From Heyndrickxia ginsengihumi (GTDB lineage: Bacteria > Bacillota > Bacilli > Bacillales > Bacillaceae_C): DNA of 64,000 nt. Of this stretch, positions 26,151 through 35,083 are shown in pieces. The stretch spans positions 95,300 to 159,299 of the forward strand of contig NZ_JAAIWK010000003.1 of assembly GCF_011008565.1 (NCBI RefSeq), given 5' to 3'. The notes beneath the pieces were generated by a model that worked only from the letters and a program-made list of their open reading frames with translations, was not told where the DNA came from and searched no databases. A program made the translations under genes and the position numbers. The stretch's first letter is position 1. Every line of letters starts with the position of its first letter.

Positions 26151-26884
26151 ATGATTAAAACATTCGAGGTTTCTCATTTACAAGTTCATTTCAATGGTGA
26201 AAAGATATTAAATGATTTATCCTTTAAAGTTACACCTGGTACATCTCTGGGGATCATCGGCCCAAATGGTGCAGGTAAATCTACTTTATTAAAGGTGATT
26301 CTTGGCCTGATAAAACCGAATAATGGAACAGTAATGATAGAACATGAACATCAACAAAAAGTAAAAATCGGTTATGTTCCCCAATCACGTACACTTGATG
26401 AAGAAACTCCGGTTCAAACGAAAGATTTTGTTGCGTTAGGATTGCATGATACATTTAGACCGTGGCTTTCTGTCCATGAGCGCCAACTTGTGAGACGTGT
26501 GATGGAATGGACGGATACATGGAGATTTGCTAAAAAATCGATTGGTAAACTATCGGGTGGAGAAAACAGCGGGCTTTTTTAGCGCAAGCTTTAGTGAAAA
26601 ATCCGGATGTTTTGTTGTTAGATGAATCGACTGCAAATTTAGATCCTGGTGCACAACAGCAAGTGATGGAACTTGTAGAAAGCATTGCGCGGTCAGCAAA
26701 AATTACTGTTATCTGTGTTAGTCACGATTTAGCGATGGTTAAACAATTTACAGAACAAGTTCTTTATATGACACGCAATCATTATGAATTTGGAAACACA
26801 AAAGAGATGCTGACAGACCAAAAAATAGCTGAATATTATACTTGTCAACATGTGCCGGAGGTGGAAATGTGTGCTACAGTATAG
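26151..26884 (+). pseudogene. znuC: zinc ABC transporter ATPase, split by a one-base frameshift
   Basis: The first frame (26151-26582) has Walker A GPNGAGKSTLLKV and ends KLSGGENSGLF. The second frame (to 26884) resumes after the lost reading with LVKNPDVLLLDESTANLDP (Walker B) and the switch His in VCVSHDLAMV. Restoring one A in the AAAA run at 26563-26566 would give SGGEKQRAFLAQALVKNP, the expected signature. So one base is missing, by mutation or by sequencing error in a homopolymer. Zn import would need another ATPase if the shift is real. Confidence 0.85.
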
Positions 26885-27671
26885 CTTTATGCAGCATGCC
26901 TTTTTAGCCGGTACGATTGTTGCAATTATGTGTGGAGTGATTGGTGTTTTCGTAATGGCCCGCGGGCTTTCATTCATCTCCCATACATTTTCACATATTG
27001 GTTTTGCAGGTGCGGCTTTTTCCATTTTTATGGGATGGGATCCGCTAATTGGTTTGCTATTGTTTACAATTTTAAGCGGTGTAACTATTGGACAAATGGG
27101 TGTGCAAGTTTTTCGTCGCGATGCTTCTGTAAGTGTCATGCTAAGTGTATTTCTCGGATTAGGGATATTGTTCTTATCGTTATCTCTAAAGCAAGCTAAT
27201 TTTGCCACATCTATATTATTTGGCAGTGTTGTCGGTATCAGCATGAATGAGGTATGGCGAATTATCATTATGACGATAATTGTTTTATTCTTTATTACGC
27301 TTGGCTACCGTTGGCTGAAATTTGATTCATTCGATCCAATTGGTTCAAAGGCCGCTGGCTTGCCAGTGCATTTTATATCCGTTTTCTTTTTAGTATTATT
27401 AGCTATTAGTGTAAGTGTCACGGTGCAAATTATTGGTGCTTTGCTTGTATTTGCATTGCTAACAGTGCCGGCATCAGCTGCCCGTTACTATACACAATCT
27501 ATTTTTGGCATGATTTTATTATCCGTTTTATTTGCTATTGTTGGTGTATGGGGCGGACTTATACTAAGCTATTATACTAATTGGCCAGTAAGCTTTTTCA
27601 TTACAGTCATTGAGGCGCTCCTTTATTTTATAGGACTAACAAAAAGGTGCCTGACCCTTTCTGTGCATTAA
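26871..27671 (+). CDS. znuB: zinc ABC transporter permease
   Basis: About 266 residues with seven or more membrane helices of the ABC-3 metal permease family; GLSFISHTFSHIGFAGAA near residue 30 and the later VTVQIIGALLVFALLTVPA are typical. Start GTG 26871 (MLQYSFMQHAF) has GGAGGT 8 bases upstream and overlaps znuC by 14 bases. The last ~11 residues (TKRCLTLSVH) are encoded by one arm of a palindromic repeat, so the natural C-terminus has been altered. Confidence 0.9.
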   Translation: MLQYSFMQHAFLAGTIVAIMCGVIGVFVMARGLSFISHTFSHIGFAGAAFSIFMGWDPLIGLLLFTILSGVTIGQMGVQVFRRDASVSVMLSVFLGLGILFLSLSLKQANFATSILFGSVVGISMNEVWRIIIMTIIVLFFITLGYRWLKFDSFDPIGSKAAGLPVHFISVFFLVLLAISVSVTVQIIGALLVFALLTVPASAARYYTQSIFGMILLSVLFAIVGVWGGLILSYYTNWPVSFFITVIEALLYFIGLTKRCLTLSVH

Positions 27672-27696
27672 AGCACGAAAGGGGTCAGGCACCTTT
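27643..27696. repeat. GGTGCCTGACCC palindromic repeat, copy 1 (bidirectional terminator)
   Basis: A near-perfect inverted repeat with 24-base arms beginning AAAGGTGCCTGACC, one arm inside the znuB 3' end, ending in a run of T residues on the plus strand. On the minus strand the AAAAAGG side also supplies a T-run. It separates the convergent znuB and the ABC permease gene. A second, perfect copy lies at 32804-32853. Confidence 0.9.
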
Positions 27697-27698
27697 TT

Positions 27699-28844
27699 TT
27701 AGACGAAGTTTCTTGCGTTGTTATTTCTGCTAAAACGATAGATCGCTATAAGCAGGAAGGCGGCAGCGAAGCTAAATAAGATGATAAGATTCATATATAG
27801 GCTGCTGAACGTATGACCTTCTTGAAGCTTTGTTAATGTTTCTAATACCCAGCGCTGCGGTAGAAAGTCAGCTATTTTTTGCAGTGGTTTTGGCATAATT
27901 TCTGCTGGCCAGTAGCAGCCCGCAATCATACATGTTGGAACATAAATTAAAGTTTGTAAGGAACTCGCTGATGCTCTGCTTGATGAGAAAGCAACAACCA
28001 TTAAAGAAATTGCAATTGCGATTAAGGCGAATAAAAATAGGATTATTAGCGCCTCCCAAGCAGGGATATTCATTGTAATATGGAATATTTTCGTCATCAT
28101 CAGCAATGTTAATAAAACTTGTATAATCATGATGATTAAGTTCACGATCGTATTAGATAGAATATACATTCTTGCATTGATTGGAGCAGAAAGCAATCTA
28201 AGGTAAGTTCGATTTTCTTTCTCGGATAGAATCATCTCAGACATGTTACCGGCAGAAATTAACATGATTAATAATAAAAATCCGATCGATTGGTAACTCA
28301 TATTATTATTTTTAGAAGTGTCTGCCAATGAATGTGTATTTAACTTAAAGTTAGCATCTGTAAAGTGTTGATACATAATAGAAAATTTGTGCTGATCACC
28401 GTTTGCAACTTTGCTAAGTGATACGATATTATCAATAAATTGGTACAAGTTAGCTTTAACAAATGTGGTAACATCGGCTCCCCGGATCGAAATGATTTTG
28501 ATATTGCCTGGATTCCCATTGAGCACGCTGCTTGAGAAGCCTTTATCTAATTTCACAACACAATCTAATGATCCGGAAGTAATTTTTCCATGTACTTGGG
28601 AATCGTGAATTTCAGTTACTTTGACATTTTTTGTTTGTTGCAAAAACTGAACTGTATCAGCCGCAATCTTCCCATGATCATCATTAACAATGCCGATATG
28701 AAGCACACTCTTTTGGTCTCCTCCATAGGCGAGGAATGCAATAAAAATTCCAACTAGCGGCATGATTAAAAAGAAAATAATATTTTTCTTTTTTTTAAAG
28801 AAAATGCGTAAAGTATTCTGTACTAGCCAGAGGACTTCTCTCAT
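27699..28844 (-). CDS. ABC-2 type permease, LnrN-like
   Basis: A 381-residue membrane protein: an N-terminal helix (NIIFFLIMPLVGIFIAFLAY), a ~150-residue external loop, then five or six helices with SEKENRTYLRLLSAPINARM between. This is the fold of ABC-2 exporters. It overlaps its partner permease at 28844. The set of ATPase, two permeases, histidine kinase and NarL-type regulator matches the B. subtilis linearmycin-resistance system LnrJK-LnrLMN (YfiJ-N), which exports amphipathic polyene-like antibiotics. The substrate here is inferred. Confidence 0.85.
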   Translation of the reverse strand: MREVLWLVQNTLRIFFKKKKNIIFFLIMPLVGIFIAFLAYGGDQKSVLHIGIVNDDHGKIAADTVQFLQQTKNVKVTEIHDSQVHGKITSGSLDCVVKLDKGFSSSVLNGNPGNIKIISIRGADVTTFVKANLYQFIDNIVSLSKVANGDQHKFSIMYQHFTDANFKLNTHSLADTSKNNNMSYQSIGFLLLIMLISAGNMSEMILSEKENRTYLRLLSAPINARMYILSNTIVNLIIMIIQVLLTLLMMTKIFHITMNIPAWEALIILFLFALIAIAISLMVVAFSSSRASASSLQTLIYVPTCMIAGCYWPAEIMPKPLQKIADFLPQRWVLETLTKLQEGHTFSSLYMNLIILFSFAAAFLLIAIYRFSRNNNARNFV

Positions 28845-29962
28845 TATAATCCCTCCCGTCGTTGTAAAGAGATGACCGAAATCAGCAAGAATAAAATAGA
28901 AATACCGATATTAAGAGACATTGCAGAAATTGCTGATGTGTAATGATGCTCATAAATAATGTCCGTGATTGCATGATTTACCCATGTTAAAGGAGAAAGA
29001 TCTGTTATGAACTTTAAAATTCCTCCAGGGTTATCAATTTTGAAGTATGCTCCGCCAAAGAATGATGATAGTTGAATAAATAGCATTGTGATCGTAGCTG
29101 GAGCAGTATTAGATTTGGACAAAAAGCTAATACCGATTCCGACGCTGACAGCGAGTAACACTTCAGTCAGTATGATAAGAAATATGAGCCCAAGGTGATC
29201 TCCCCAATTTGACTTGAAAAACAGCTTACTAAATGCAATCACAAGGGAGACGCATAATGTATTAATAATAATATTTCCAAGCACCTTGCCGATGAAAATT
29301 TCACTTTTTCTTACAGGGGAAGCGACTAATCGATCTCCTGTTTTCCGTGCTCTCTCACCTTGAACGGATTGAATGGCCGTTCTTGCCCCATATAAGGCAA
29401 TCATCGTTGTCATAACAATTGCATAATAATCCATTGAACTAGGTTGTTTATGTGGAAGGAGGGATGTTTCTTGAATATAATGATCGCCTTGATTTGCGAA
29501 AACCGTCCCAATTTGCGCAGGGGCTACTTTTATAACTTCTGAAGCTAGATTGTATTTGTCTACAAATGATTTAAACATTCCTTGTAAAATACTGCCTTCA
29601 ATACTATTGCTATCGTTCAGATACAGCTGAACTCCATTTTTGTTAAGCTCTACGTAGCCATCATAGTTGTTTTGCTTAACTTCTTTTTTGCCGTCCGTTG
29701 CATCTGTAGCTTTTTTAAAATCAATGCCTGATTTTTTTGCTGCCTTTATAAACTGATTAAATGGTTGGCTAAGACTACTATCAGCAGTTTGTTTGTATAA
29801 TACCTTTACATTATCGATAGAATTTGTCGTTTTAAATGCATTTGTTAATGCTGAGCCAAGCACTAGCATTAGCACAAGCGGGAAAGCTAACAAAAAGATA
29901 AAGGTTTTCACATCTCGCAAGTCTTTGATGATTTCCTTTTTGGCAATATGAATAATGTTCAT
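28844..29962 (-). CDS. ABC-2 type permease, LnrM-like
   Basis: A 372-residue permease with an N-terminal helix (FIFLLAFPLVLMLVLGSALT), an external loop to about residue 170, then five or six helices; GERARKTGDRLVASPVRKSE marks the cytoplasmic loop. Its stop and the next gene's start overlap, so the two permeases are made together. AGGAGG-like sites precede its ATG. It pairs with the LnrN-like protein to form the membrane channel. Confidence 0.85.
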   Translation of the reverse strand: MNIIHIAKKEIIKDLRDVKTFIFLLAFPLVLMLVLGSALTNAFKTTNSIDNVKVLYKQTADSSLSQPFNQFIKAAKKSGIDFKKATDATDGKKEVKQNNYDGYVELNKNGVQLYLNDSNSIEGSILQGMFKSFVDKYNLASEVIKVAPAQIGTVFANQGDHYIQETSLLPHKQPSSMDYYAIVMTTMIALYGARTAIQSVQGERARKTGDRLVASPVRKSEIFIGKVLGNIIINTLCVSLVIAFSKLFFKSNWGDHLGLIFLIILTEVLLAVSVGIGISFLSKSNTAPATITMLFIQLSSFFGGAYFKIDNPGGILKFITDLSPLTWVNHAITDIIYEHHYTSAISAMSLNIGISILFLLISVISLQRREGL

Positions 29963-29983
29963 AAAGAAGGACCTCCTTTCTCG

Positions 29984-30919
29984 TTAATCTCGTAATGTTC
30001 TACCAGTTAATGTTAAGAAGACAGTTTCTAAATTTGGTGCTTTTTCTTCTAAAGATCTAATTTCTATATGCTGGTTGATAAAATGCTCAATGATCGTATT
30101 TAAATTATTGACACTTGTATCAGAATTGATTTTTACAATGTTTTCGTCTATTTGCACAGATTCTACGCCTTTAATCTCTTTAATGGCGTCAACACGAATG
30201 GGCTCCAATGATTTCACTTCAATCCAAACGTCCTTCGTATTCGTAATAATGGATTTAAGCTGCTCTTTCGTACCATCTGCTATCACCTTTCCATGATCAA
30301 TAATGGCAATTCGCGAACAAATTTCTTCAACCTCTTCCATGTAATGGCTCGTATAGATAATGGTACATCCCATTTCATTTAGTTTTCGTACAGATGTAAG
30401 AATATAATTTCGAGATTGCGGATCAATCCCGACAGTTGGTTCATCCATAATAATTAGTTTTGGCTGATGAGCAATGGCACAAGCAATATTAAGCCGTCTC
30501 TTCATACCGCCTGAGAAGTTTTTTGGATAGCTTTTATGTTGATCCTGTAATCCTACGAATTCCAATGCTTCTTCAACTTTTTCTTTCAATTCAGCTCCCC
30601 GTAGCCCGTAAAGCCCAGCAAAAAAATTCACATTTTCATATGCAGTTAGATCTTCATATATTGCTAAATCTTGAGGAACCATCCCTAAATTCATCTTGGA
30701 AAAACGTTTATGCTTTGAAACGTCCTTTCCAAGAATATGAATGGATCCTTGATCAATACGCAGTAATCCTGCGATCATGTTGATTGTTGTACTTTTCCCA
30801 GCACCATTAGAACCGAGAAAACCAAAAATTTCTCCTTCTTTTACTTGCAGGGACATATTGTCTACAGCGATAAAATCTCCAAACCTTTTTGTTAAGTTAT
30901 TTATTTCTAACACGTTCAT
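29984..30919 (-). CDS. ABC transporter ATP-binding protein, LnrL-like
   Basis: About 311 residues with Walker A GSNGAGKSTTINM, Q-loop MVPQDLAIYEDL, signature FSGGMKRRLNIACAI, Walker B LIIMDEPTVGIDP and switch His TSHYMEE. A ~70-residue C-terminal extension is usual in DrrA-type exporters. ATGATG occurs at 30922-30917; AGAGGTGA suits the second ATG (30919). The longer upstream frame crosses a terminator hairpin and is not real. It powers the two following permeases. Confidence 0.93.
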   Translation of the reverse strand: MNVLEINNLTKRFGDFIAVDNMSLQVKEGEIFGFLGSNGAGKSTTINMIAGLLRIDQGSIHILGKDVSKHKRFSKMNLGMVPQDLAIYEDLTAYENVNFFAGLYGLRGAELKEKVEEALEFVGLQDQHKSYPKNFSGGMKRRLNIACAIAHQPKLIIMDEPTVGIDPQSRNYILTSVRKLNEMGCTIIYTSHYMEEVEEICSRIAIIDHGKVIADGTKEQLKSIITNTKDVWIEVKSLEPIRVDAIKEIKGVESVQIDENIVKINSDTSVNNLNTIIEHFINQHIEIRSLEEKAPNLETVFLTLTGRTLRD

Positions 30920-30960
30920 CATTTTTTCACCTCTATGCCGTTTGTATGATGTAAGTATAA

Positions 30961-30998
30961 AAAAAAGAATGAACGAATTTAAGTGCAATCGTTCATTC
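30961..30998 (-). terminator. terminator between the sensor kinase and the ABC genes; possible regulator site
   Basis: On the minus strand GAATGAACGA, a 12-base loop and TCGTTCATTC form a perfect 10-base stem followed by eight T residues, 40 bases after the kinase stop. A TATACT (-10) lies ~20 bases downstream, so the same inverted repeat would be centred near -37 of the exporter promoter, where a response-regulator activator would bind. Confidence 0.75.
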
Positions 30999-31038
30999 AT
31001 TTCATATGAAAATCTTCATGTTTTTTATATGAATTATT

Positions 31039-32145
31039 TCATGATTGTATTGGAAGCAATGTTGTAACGGAAAATCCATGTGTGCCATCGACAATGATTT
31101 TTCCGTGAATAGACGCTGTCCGTTCCTCCATGCCTAAAATGCCTAGACCTTTTTTTATTTTTGCAGCACCTTTGCCATTATCTTTTACTTCAACCTTAAT
31201 CACTTTATTTAAAACGGTAATATCGACGTATACACGATTTGCATCTGAATACTTTCGGGCATTCGTTAACGCTTCAGTTACGTTCTCGTGGATGATTTTC
31301 CATTGTATAGGGGAGATGATGTCTATATTGTTACCATGTGTTAATGTTGTTTCTAAATCATTCTTTGTCGAGAATTCATCGATAAACAGTTTAAGTCTAT
31401 GAATGCCCACTTGTTCTGTAGGAGGCTTCATGTTTTTTAATGTTAGCCGAATACTTTCTATTCCATCTTTGGAAATTTGAATGGCGTTTTCAAGTAGTTC
31501 TGTTGCTTTATTTTGATCGATATTCATAAGTCGTTTAGCCGCTTCCATTTGAATTAATGCCCCAGTCATTGAGTGACCAATTCGATCATGTATTTCTTGT
31601 GAGATACGATTCCGTTCCTCTAACTTGAAAGTGTACTCTGATTGCTTTATGTACTCATCATTTTCATTTAAACTTTTTGTTAACGTTTGTATCGACTTCC
31701 TCATCTGATCGATCTTGTTTTCGCTTTTTATCATACGTTGATTGAAAAATGTTACGATTGTAAACATGATCATACAAAGACAAGCAACAAGGCTATAGAT
31801 GGGCTGAACTTCCGGTTGAATGTATATAATCGGAAGAAATGAAATGATCAGTATTGTCCATTTGTTTTCTGTTACAGTCGAAAGAATCTCAATAAGCGCC
31901 AGTGGCATAAGAACAATAAAGATTGTTTGTATGTATAGATAGGAAACGATTGATATCGCGATGGAAATGAGGAGAAGTCCTCTTTTTATCATGCTATTAT
32001 GAAAAAGATATATAGAAATATTAATACAGAAGTACAACAGGATTGCAAAAACAATGAAAGAAATATGTTTGGCATCTGCTCGTATACAACTAAAAGCGAT
32101 AAAAAAGATGAGTGCTAATTTGCACAAAATAACCCTGAATTCCAT
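31039..32145 (-). CDS. sensor histidine kinase (HisKA_3/NarL type), LnrJ-like
   Basis: A 368-residue membrane kinase. The first ~135 residues form about six hydrophobic segments with almost no external domain (an intramembrane-sensing type). A coiled-coil linker leads to LEERNRISQEIHDRIGHSMT, with the phospho-accepting His in the HisKA_3 box, and a HATPase with NALTNARKYSDANRV-type N-box and KDNGKGAAKIKKGLGILGM. It is adjacent to its response regulator (one base apart) and upstream of the exporter, which it probably controls in response to membrane-active antibiotics. Confidence 0.92.
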   Translation of the reverse strand: MEFRVILCKLALIFFIAFSCIRADAKHISFIVFAILLYFCINISIYLFHNSMIKRGLLLISIAISIVSYLYIQTIFIVLMPLALIEILSTVTENKWTILIISFLPIIYIQPEVQPIYSLVACLCMIMFTIVTFFNQRMIKSENKIDQMRKSIQTLTKSLNENDEYIKQSEYTFKLEERNRISQEIHDRIGHSMTGALIQMEAAKRLMNIDQNKATELLENAIQISKDGIESIRLTLKNMKPPTEQVGIHRLKLFIDEFSTKNDLETTLTHGNNIDIISPIQWKIIHENVTEALTNARKYSDANRVYVDITVLNKVIKVEVKDNGKGAAKIKKGLGILGMEERTASIHGKIIVDGTHGFSVTTLLPIQS

Positions 32146-32793
32146 TTAGTTTACTTTCCCCGTTAAATAGTATATTGCGATTTGGGTACGATGCTCGAGC
32201 CCTGTTTTACCTAATATAGAAGAAATATAATTCGCTACTGTCCCGTCAGAAATAAATAGTTGCTTTGATATTTCTTTATTTGAGTATCCTTTGGCAATTA
32301 AGGCCATAATATCCCGTTCTCTTTCAGTAAACTTACTTGTATCGATTTTTGTTTTCACTTCTTCTTTTTCCTGAAGATTGCCCTTAATTTTTTCAAGAAT
32401 GATATCTTGAAGAATACTATTCCCATTATAGACACTTTTAATCGCATCTCGAATACGTTCAGGATCGTTATTTTTTAATAAATAACCTTTTGCCCCATTT
32501 TTGACAGCGTCAACGATATATTCATCATCATCAAATGTCGTTAAAATAATCGGTTTCGTGTTTGTCTGTTCAGTAATGAGTTTTGTTGCCTCAACCCCAT
32601 TTAAATTTGGCATACGTACATCAAGTAATGCAATATCGACATCATGATCCGTGCAATATTCAACAGCTTCTTGACCGTCATTGACAGTATCCAGAACTTC
32701 AAATTCATCATAAGAAGTTAAAATAATCTTTAGTCCCTCACGAATAAATGAATTATCATCTGCAATAATTAACTTAATACTCAAAAGTCCCAC
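32146..32793 (-). CDS. NarL/LuxR-type response regulator, LnrK-like
   Basis: A 215-residue regulator. The receiver domain contains the DD pair in IIADDN, the phospho-Asp in ALLDVRMPNLNG and the Lys in KGYLLKNN. The LuxR HTH contains FTERERDIMALIAKGYSNKE and LFISDGTVANYISSIL. The start is GTG 32793 or TTG 32784; the latter gives MSIKLIIADD, the usual N-terminus. It precedes the kinase here, whereas the B. subtilis order is kinase then regulator. It probably activates the exporter operon. Confidence 0.93.
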   Translation of the reverse strand: MGLLSIKLIIADDNSFIREGLKIILTSYDEFEVLDTVNDGQEAVEYCTDHDVDIALLDVRMPNLNGVEATKLITEQTNTKPIILTTFDDDEYIVDAVKNGAKGYLLKNNDPERIRDAIKSVYNGNSILQDIILEKIKGNLQEKEEVKTKIDTSKFTERERDIMALIAKGYSNKEISKQLFISDGTVANYISSILGKTGLEHRTQIAIYYLTGKVN

Positions 32794-32803
32794 CCCGTTT
32801 TTG

Positions 32804-32853
32804 AGGTGCCTGACCCCTTCATTGCACTAGTGCAATGAAGGGGTCAGGCACCT
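32804..32853. repeat. GGTGCCTGACCCC palindromic repeat, copy 2 (perfect 50-bp palindrome)
   Basis: Two perfect 25-base arms, starting AGGTGCCTGACCCC and meeting at CACTAGTG. It shares the outer GGTGCCTGACCC(C)TT segment with copy 1 but has a different inner sequence. It lies in the divergent promoter region, only about 10 bases upstream of the response-regulator GTG, so it is not an ordinary end-of-gene terminator. Confidence 0.92.
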
Positions 32854-32955
32854 TTTATAATTATTATGCATGAGTTTTATGCAAATTTACAATTAGAAGT
32901 TATATGAAATGTGGCGTATGATAAGAATAGAATAACACAATAAAGCATCCGAGGT

Positions 32956-33834
32956 ATGAAGATGGAATGGCATCAAATTCAATATTTTCAAATGGTAGCA
33001 AAGACACAGCATATAACAAGAGCAGCAGAACAGCTATCAATTTCTCAGCCGGCCCTTAGCCGGTCAATTGCAAAGCTTGAAGAAGAATTAGGTGTTCAGC
33101 TTTTTGATCGGAAGGGGAGGAATATTTATTTAAATCGTTATGGAGAAATGTTTTTAAATAGAGTCGAACAATCAATTAAGCAAATTGAAATTGGAAAACA
33201 AGAAATACGTGATGAAATCCACCCTGATCATGGAACGATTTCATTAGCATTTCTGCCATCACTTGGCATGAGTATCGTTCCTGAAATTGTTAGCTCCTAT
33301 CAAAATCAGTATTTCAATGTAAAGTTTCATTTAACCCAAGACTCTACTAAGCAAGTAATGGAACAACTAAAATCTGGAAATGTTGACCTTGCTTTAATTG
33401 CACTTCTTCACGATGATAAAGATATCGTATGGGAACCGCTTTTAACAGAGGAACTATTTTTGATTGTTTCAGTGGACCATTGGTTAGCAAGCTATGATGA
33501 AGTTGACCTGAAAATGATTGCAAAAGAGCCGTTTATATCTTTTAAAGATGGATATGGTTTACGGACCATTATTCACCATTTATGCAATGAAGCGGGTTTC
33601 TCTCCGAATATTGTATTTGAAGGGGAAGAAATAGGTACAGTTTCCGGATTCGTTGGCGCCAAATTAGGAGTATCATTAGTTCCTGATCTACAAGTGCTGG
33701 ATAAAAATAAGGTGAAACTCATACATTTGAAGCATCCAAGATGTAAAAGGGATGTAGGAGTTGCATGGCTAAAGGATAGCTATTTATCACCTGTTACAAA
33801 AAGATTTATTCAGTATGTTAAACATTTATTCTAA
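32956..33834 (+). CDS. LysR-family transcriptional regulator (YybE-like)
   Basis: A 292-residue regulator with an N-terminal winged HTH (HITRAAEQLSISQPALSRSI, then LEEELGVQLFDRKGR) and a periplasmic-binding-type effector domain (SGNVDLALIALL, GLRTIIHHLCNEAGF, VSGFVGAKLGVSLVP). It is followed 28 bases later by an MFS transporter in the same direction, the arrangement of B. subtilis yybE-yybF. It probably controls that transporter, though it is not divergent from it. Confidence 0.9.
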   Translation: MKMEWHQIQYFQMVAKTQHITRAAEQLSISQPALSRSIAKLEEELGVQLFDRKGRNIYLNRYGEMFLNRVEQSIKQIEIGKQEIRDEIHPDHGTISLAFLPSLGMSIVPEIVSSYQNQYFNVKFHLTQDSTKQVMEQLKSGNVDLALIALLHDDKDIVWEPLLTEELFLIVSVDHWLASYDEVDLKMIAKEPFISFKDGYGLRTIIHHLCNEAGFSPNIVFEGEEIGTVSGFVGAKLGVSLVPDLQVLDKNKVKLIHLKHPRCKRDVGVAWLKDSYLSPVTKRFIQYVKHLF

Positions 33835-33862
33835 GTAGCAAACAAAGGAGTAATAATGAGGA

Positions 33863-35074
33863 ATGAGTTATATACAGCGCGGAACACGCACTTTTCGCAT
33901 GGCAAATTTAGCTTTATTTGCAGGTGGTTTTAATACATTTGCAATTCTTTGGGGGACGCAGCCGCTACTGCCGGATATTGCAAAAGAATTTCATATATCT
34001 CCGGCTGTCTCAAGTTTAAGTTTATCATCTACTACGATCGCTTTAGCAATTAGTATGCTGATTGCTGGTTCTTTATCGGAAGTATTTGGACGTAAGCCAG
34101 TCATGACAATTTCATTAGTGGCTTCTTCGATTTTAGCCATTTTGACAGCGTACAGTCCTACTTTTCATCTATTAATTTTCTTTAGAATTTTACAAGGGGT
34201 TGTATTAGCAGGGCTTCCAGCGGTGGCGATGGCTTATTTAGGCGAGGAAATTGAACCACCAAGTTTAGGAATGGCAATGGGATTATACATTAGTGGAAAT
34301 TCCATTGGAGGAATGGGCGGCAGAATCATAAGTGGTATTTTAACGGATTATTTTAACTGGCATGTTGCTCTCATAGGTATTGGAATCATTAGTTTGCTTG
34401 CAAGTTTAGTATTTTGGGCTATTTTACCGAAATCAAATCATTTCACAGCACGGAAATTTGAACTGCACTCGCTAGTAAAATCTTTGTTCAGCCAGTTTAA
34501 AGAGCCGGGTCTTATTTATTTATTTGCAATTGGCTTTTTACTAATGGGAAGTTTCGTATCATTATATAACTATATTGGTTTTCAGCTTATTGCACCACCG
34601 TATTCATTAAGCCAAACATTAGTTGGATTTATTTTTATCGTGTATATCGTTGGTACATTCAGCTCTACATGGATGGGGATGCTAGCTGATCAACATGGAC
34701 GAAGAAAAATTTTGCAGGTTTCATTGTTTATTTTATTAATAGGTGCTTGTATTACTTTAAATACAAATCTATGGATTAAAATTATTGGCATTGCTATTTT
34801 CACGTATGGTTTTTTTGCTGGTCATTCAATTGCGAGCGGATGGATAGGACAATTGGCTACACATGATAAAGCGCAGGCCTCATCACTATATTTATTTTTT
34901 TATTATGTCGGTTCAAGCATCGGAGGGACGACAGGTGGAGCTTTCTACAGCGGTTATGGATGGTTCGGCGTCGTCGCAATGATTGTAGTACTTACGATCA
35001 TTGGCATTTTGTTATCTATTCGTTTAGGCTTCGTTGCAAAAAAAAGAATGAAGCTCTCATCCCATAGTATTTAA
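33863..35074 (+). CDS. MFS transporter (YybF/YnfM-like)
   Basis: A 403-residue 12-helix major facilitator. GSLSEVFGRKPVMTISLVAS lies between helices 2 and 3 and GMLADQHGRRKILQVSLF after helix 8. FRILQGVVLAGLPAVAMAYL in helices 4-5 is drug-antiporter-like. AAAGGAGTAATAATGAGGA precedes the ATG. Probably an efflux pump under the LysR regulator; substrate unknown. It ends just before a large hairpin. Confidence 0.88.
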   Translation: MSYIQRGTRTFRMANLALFAGGFNTFAILWGTQPLLPDIAKEFHISPAVSSLSLSSTTIALAISMLIAGSLSEVFGRKPVMTISLVASSILAILTAYSPTFHLLIFFRILQGVVLAGLPAVAMAYLGEEIEPPSLGMAMGLYISGNSIGGMGGRIISGILTDYFNWHVALIGIGIISLLASLVFWAILPKSNHFTARKFELHSLVKSLFSQFKEPGLIYLFAIGFLLMGSFVSLYNYIGFQLIAPPYSLSQTLVGFIFIVYIVGTFSSTWMGMLADQHGRRKILQVSLFILLIGACITLNTNLWIKIIGIAIFTYGFFAGHSIASGWIGQLATHDKAQASSLYLFFYYVGSSIGGTTGGAFYSGYGWFGVVAMIVVLTIIGILLSIRLGFVAKKRMKLSSHSI

Positions 35075-35083
35075 CGGATTAGG

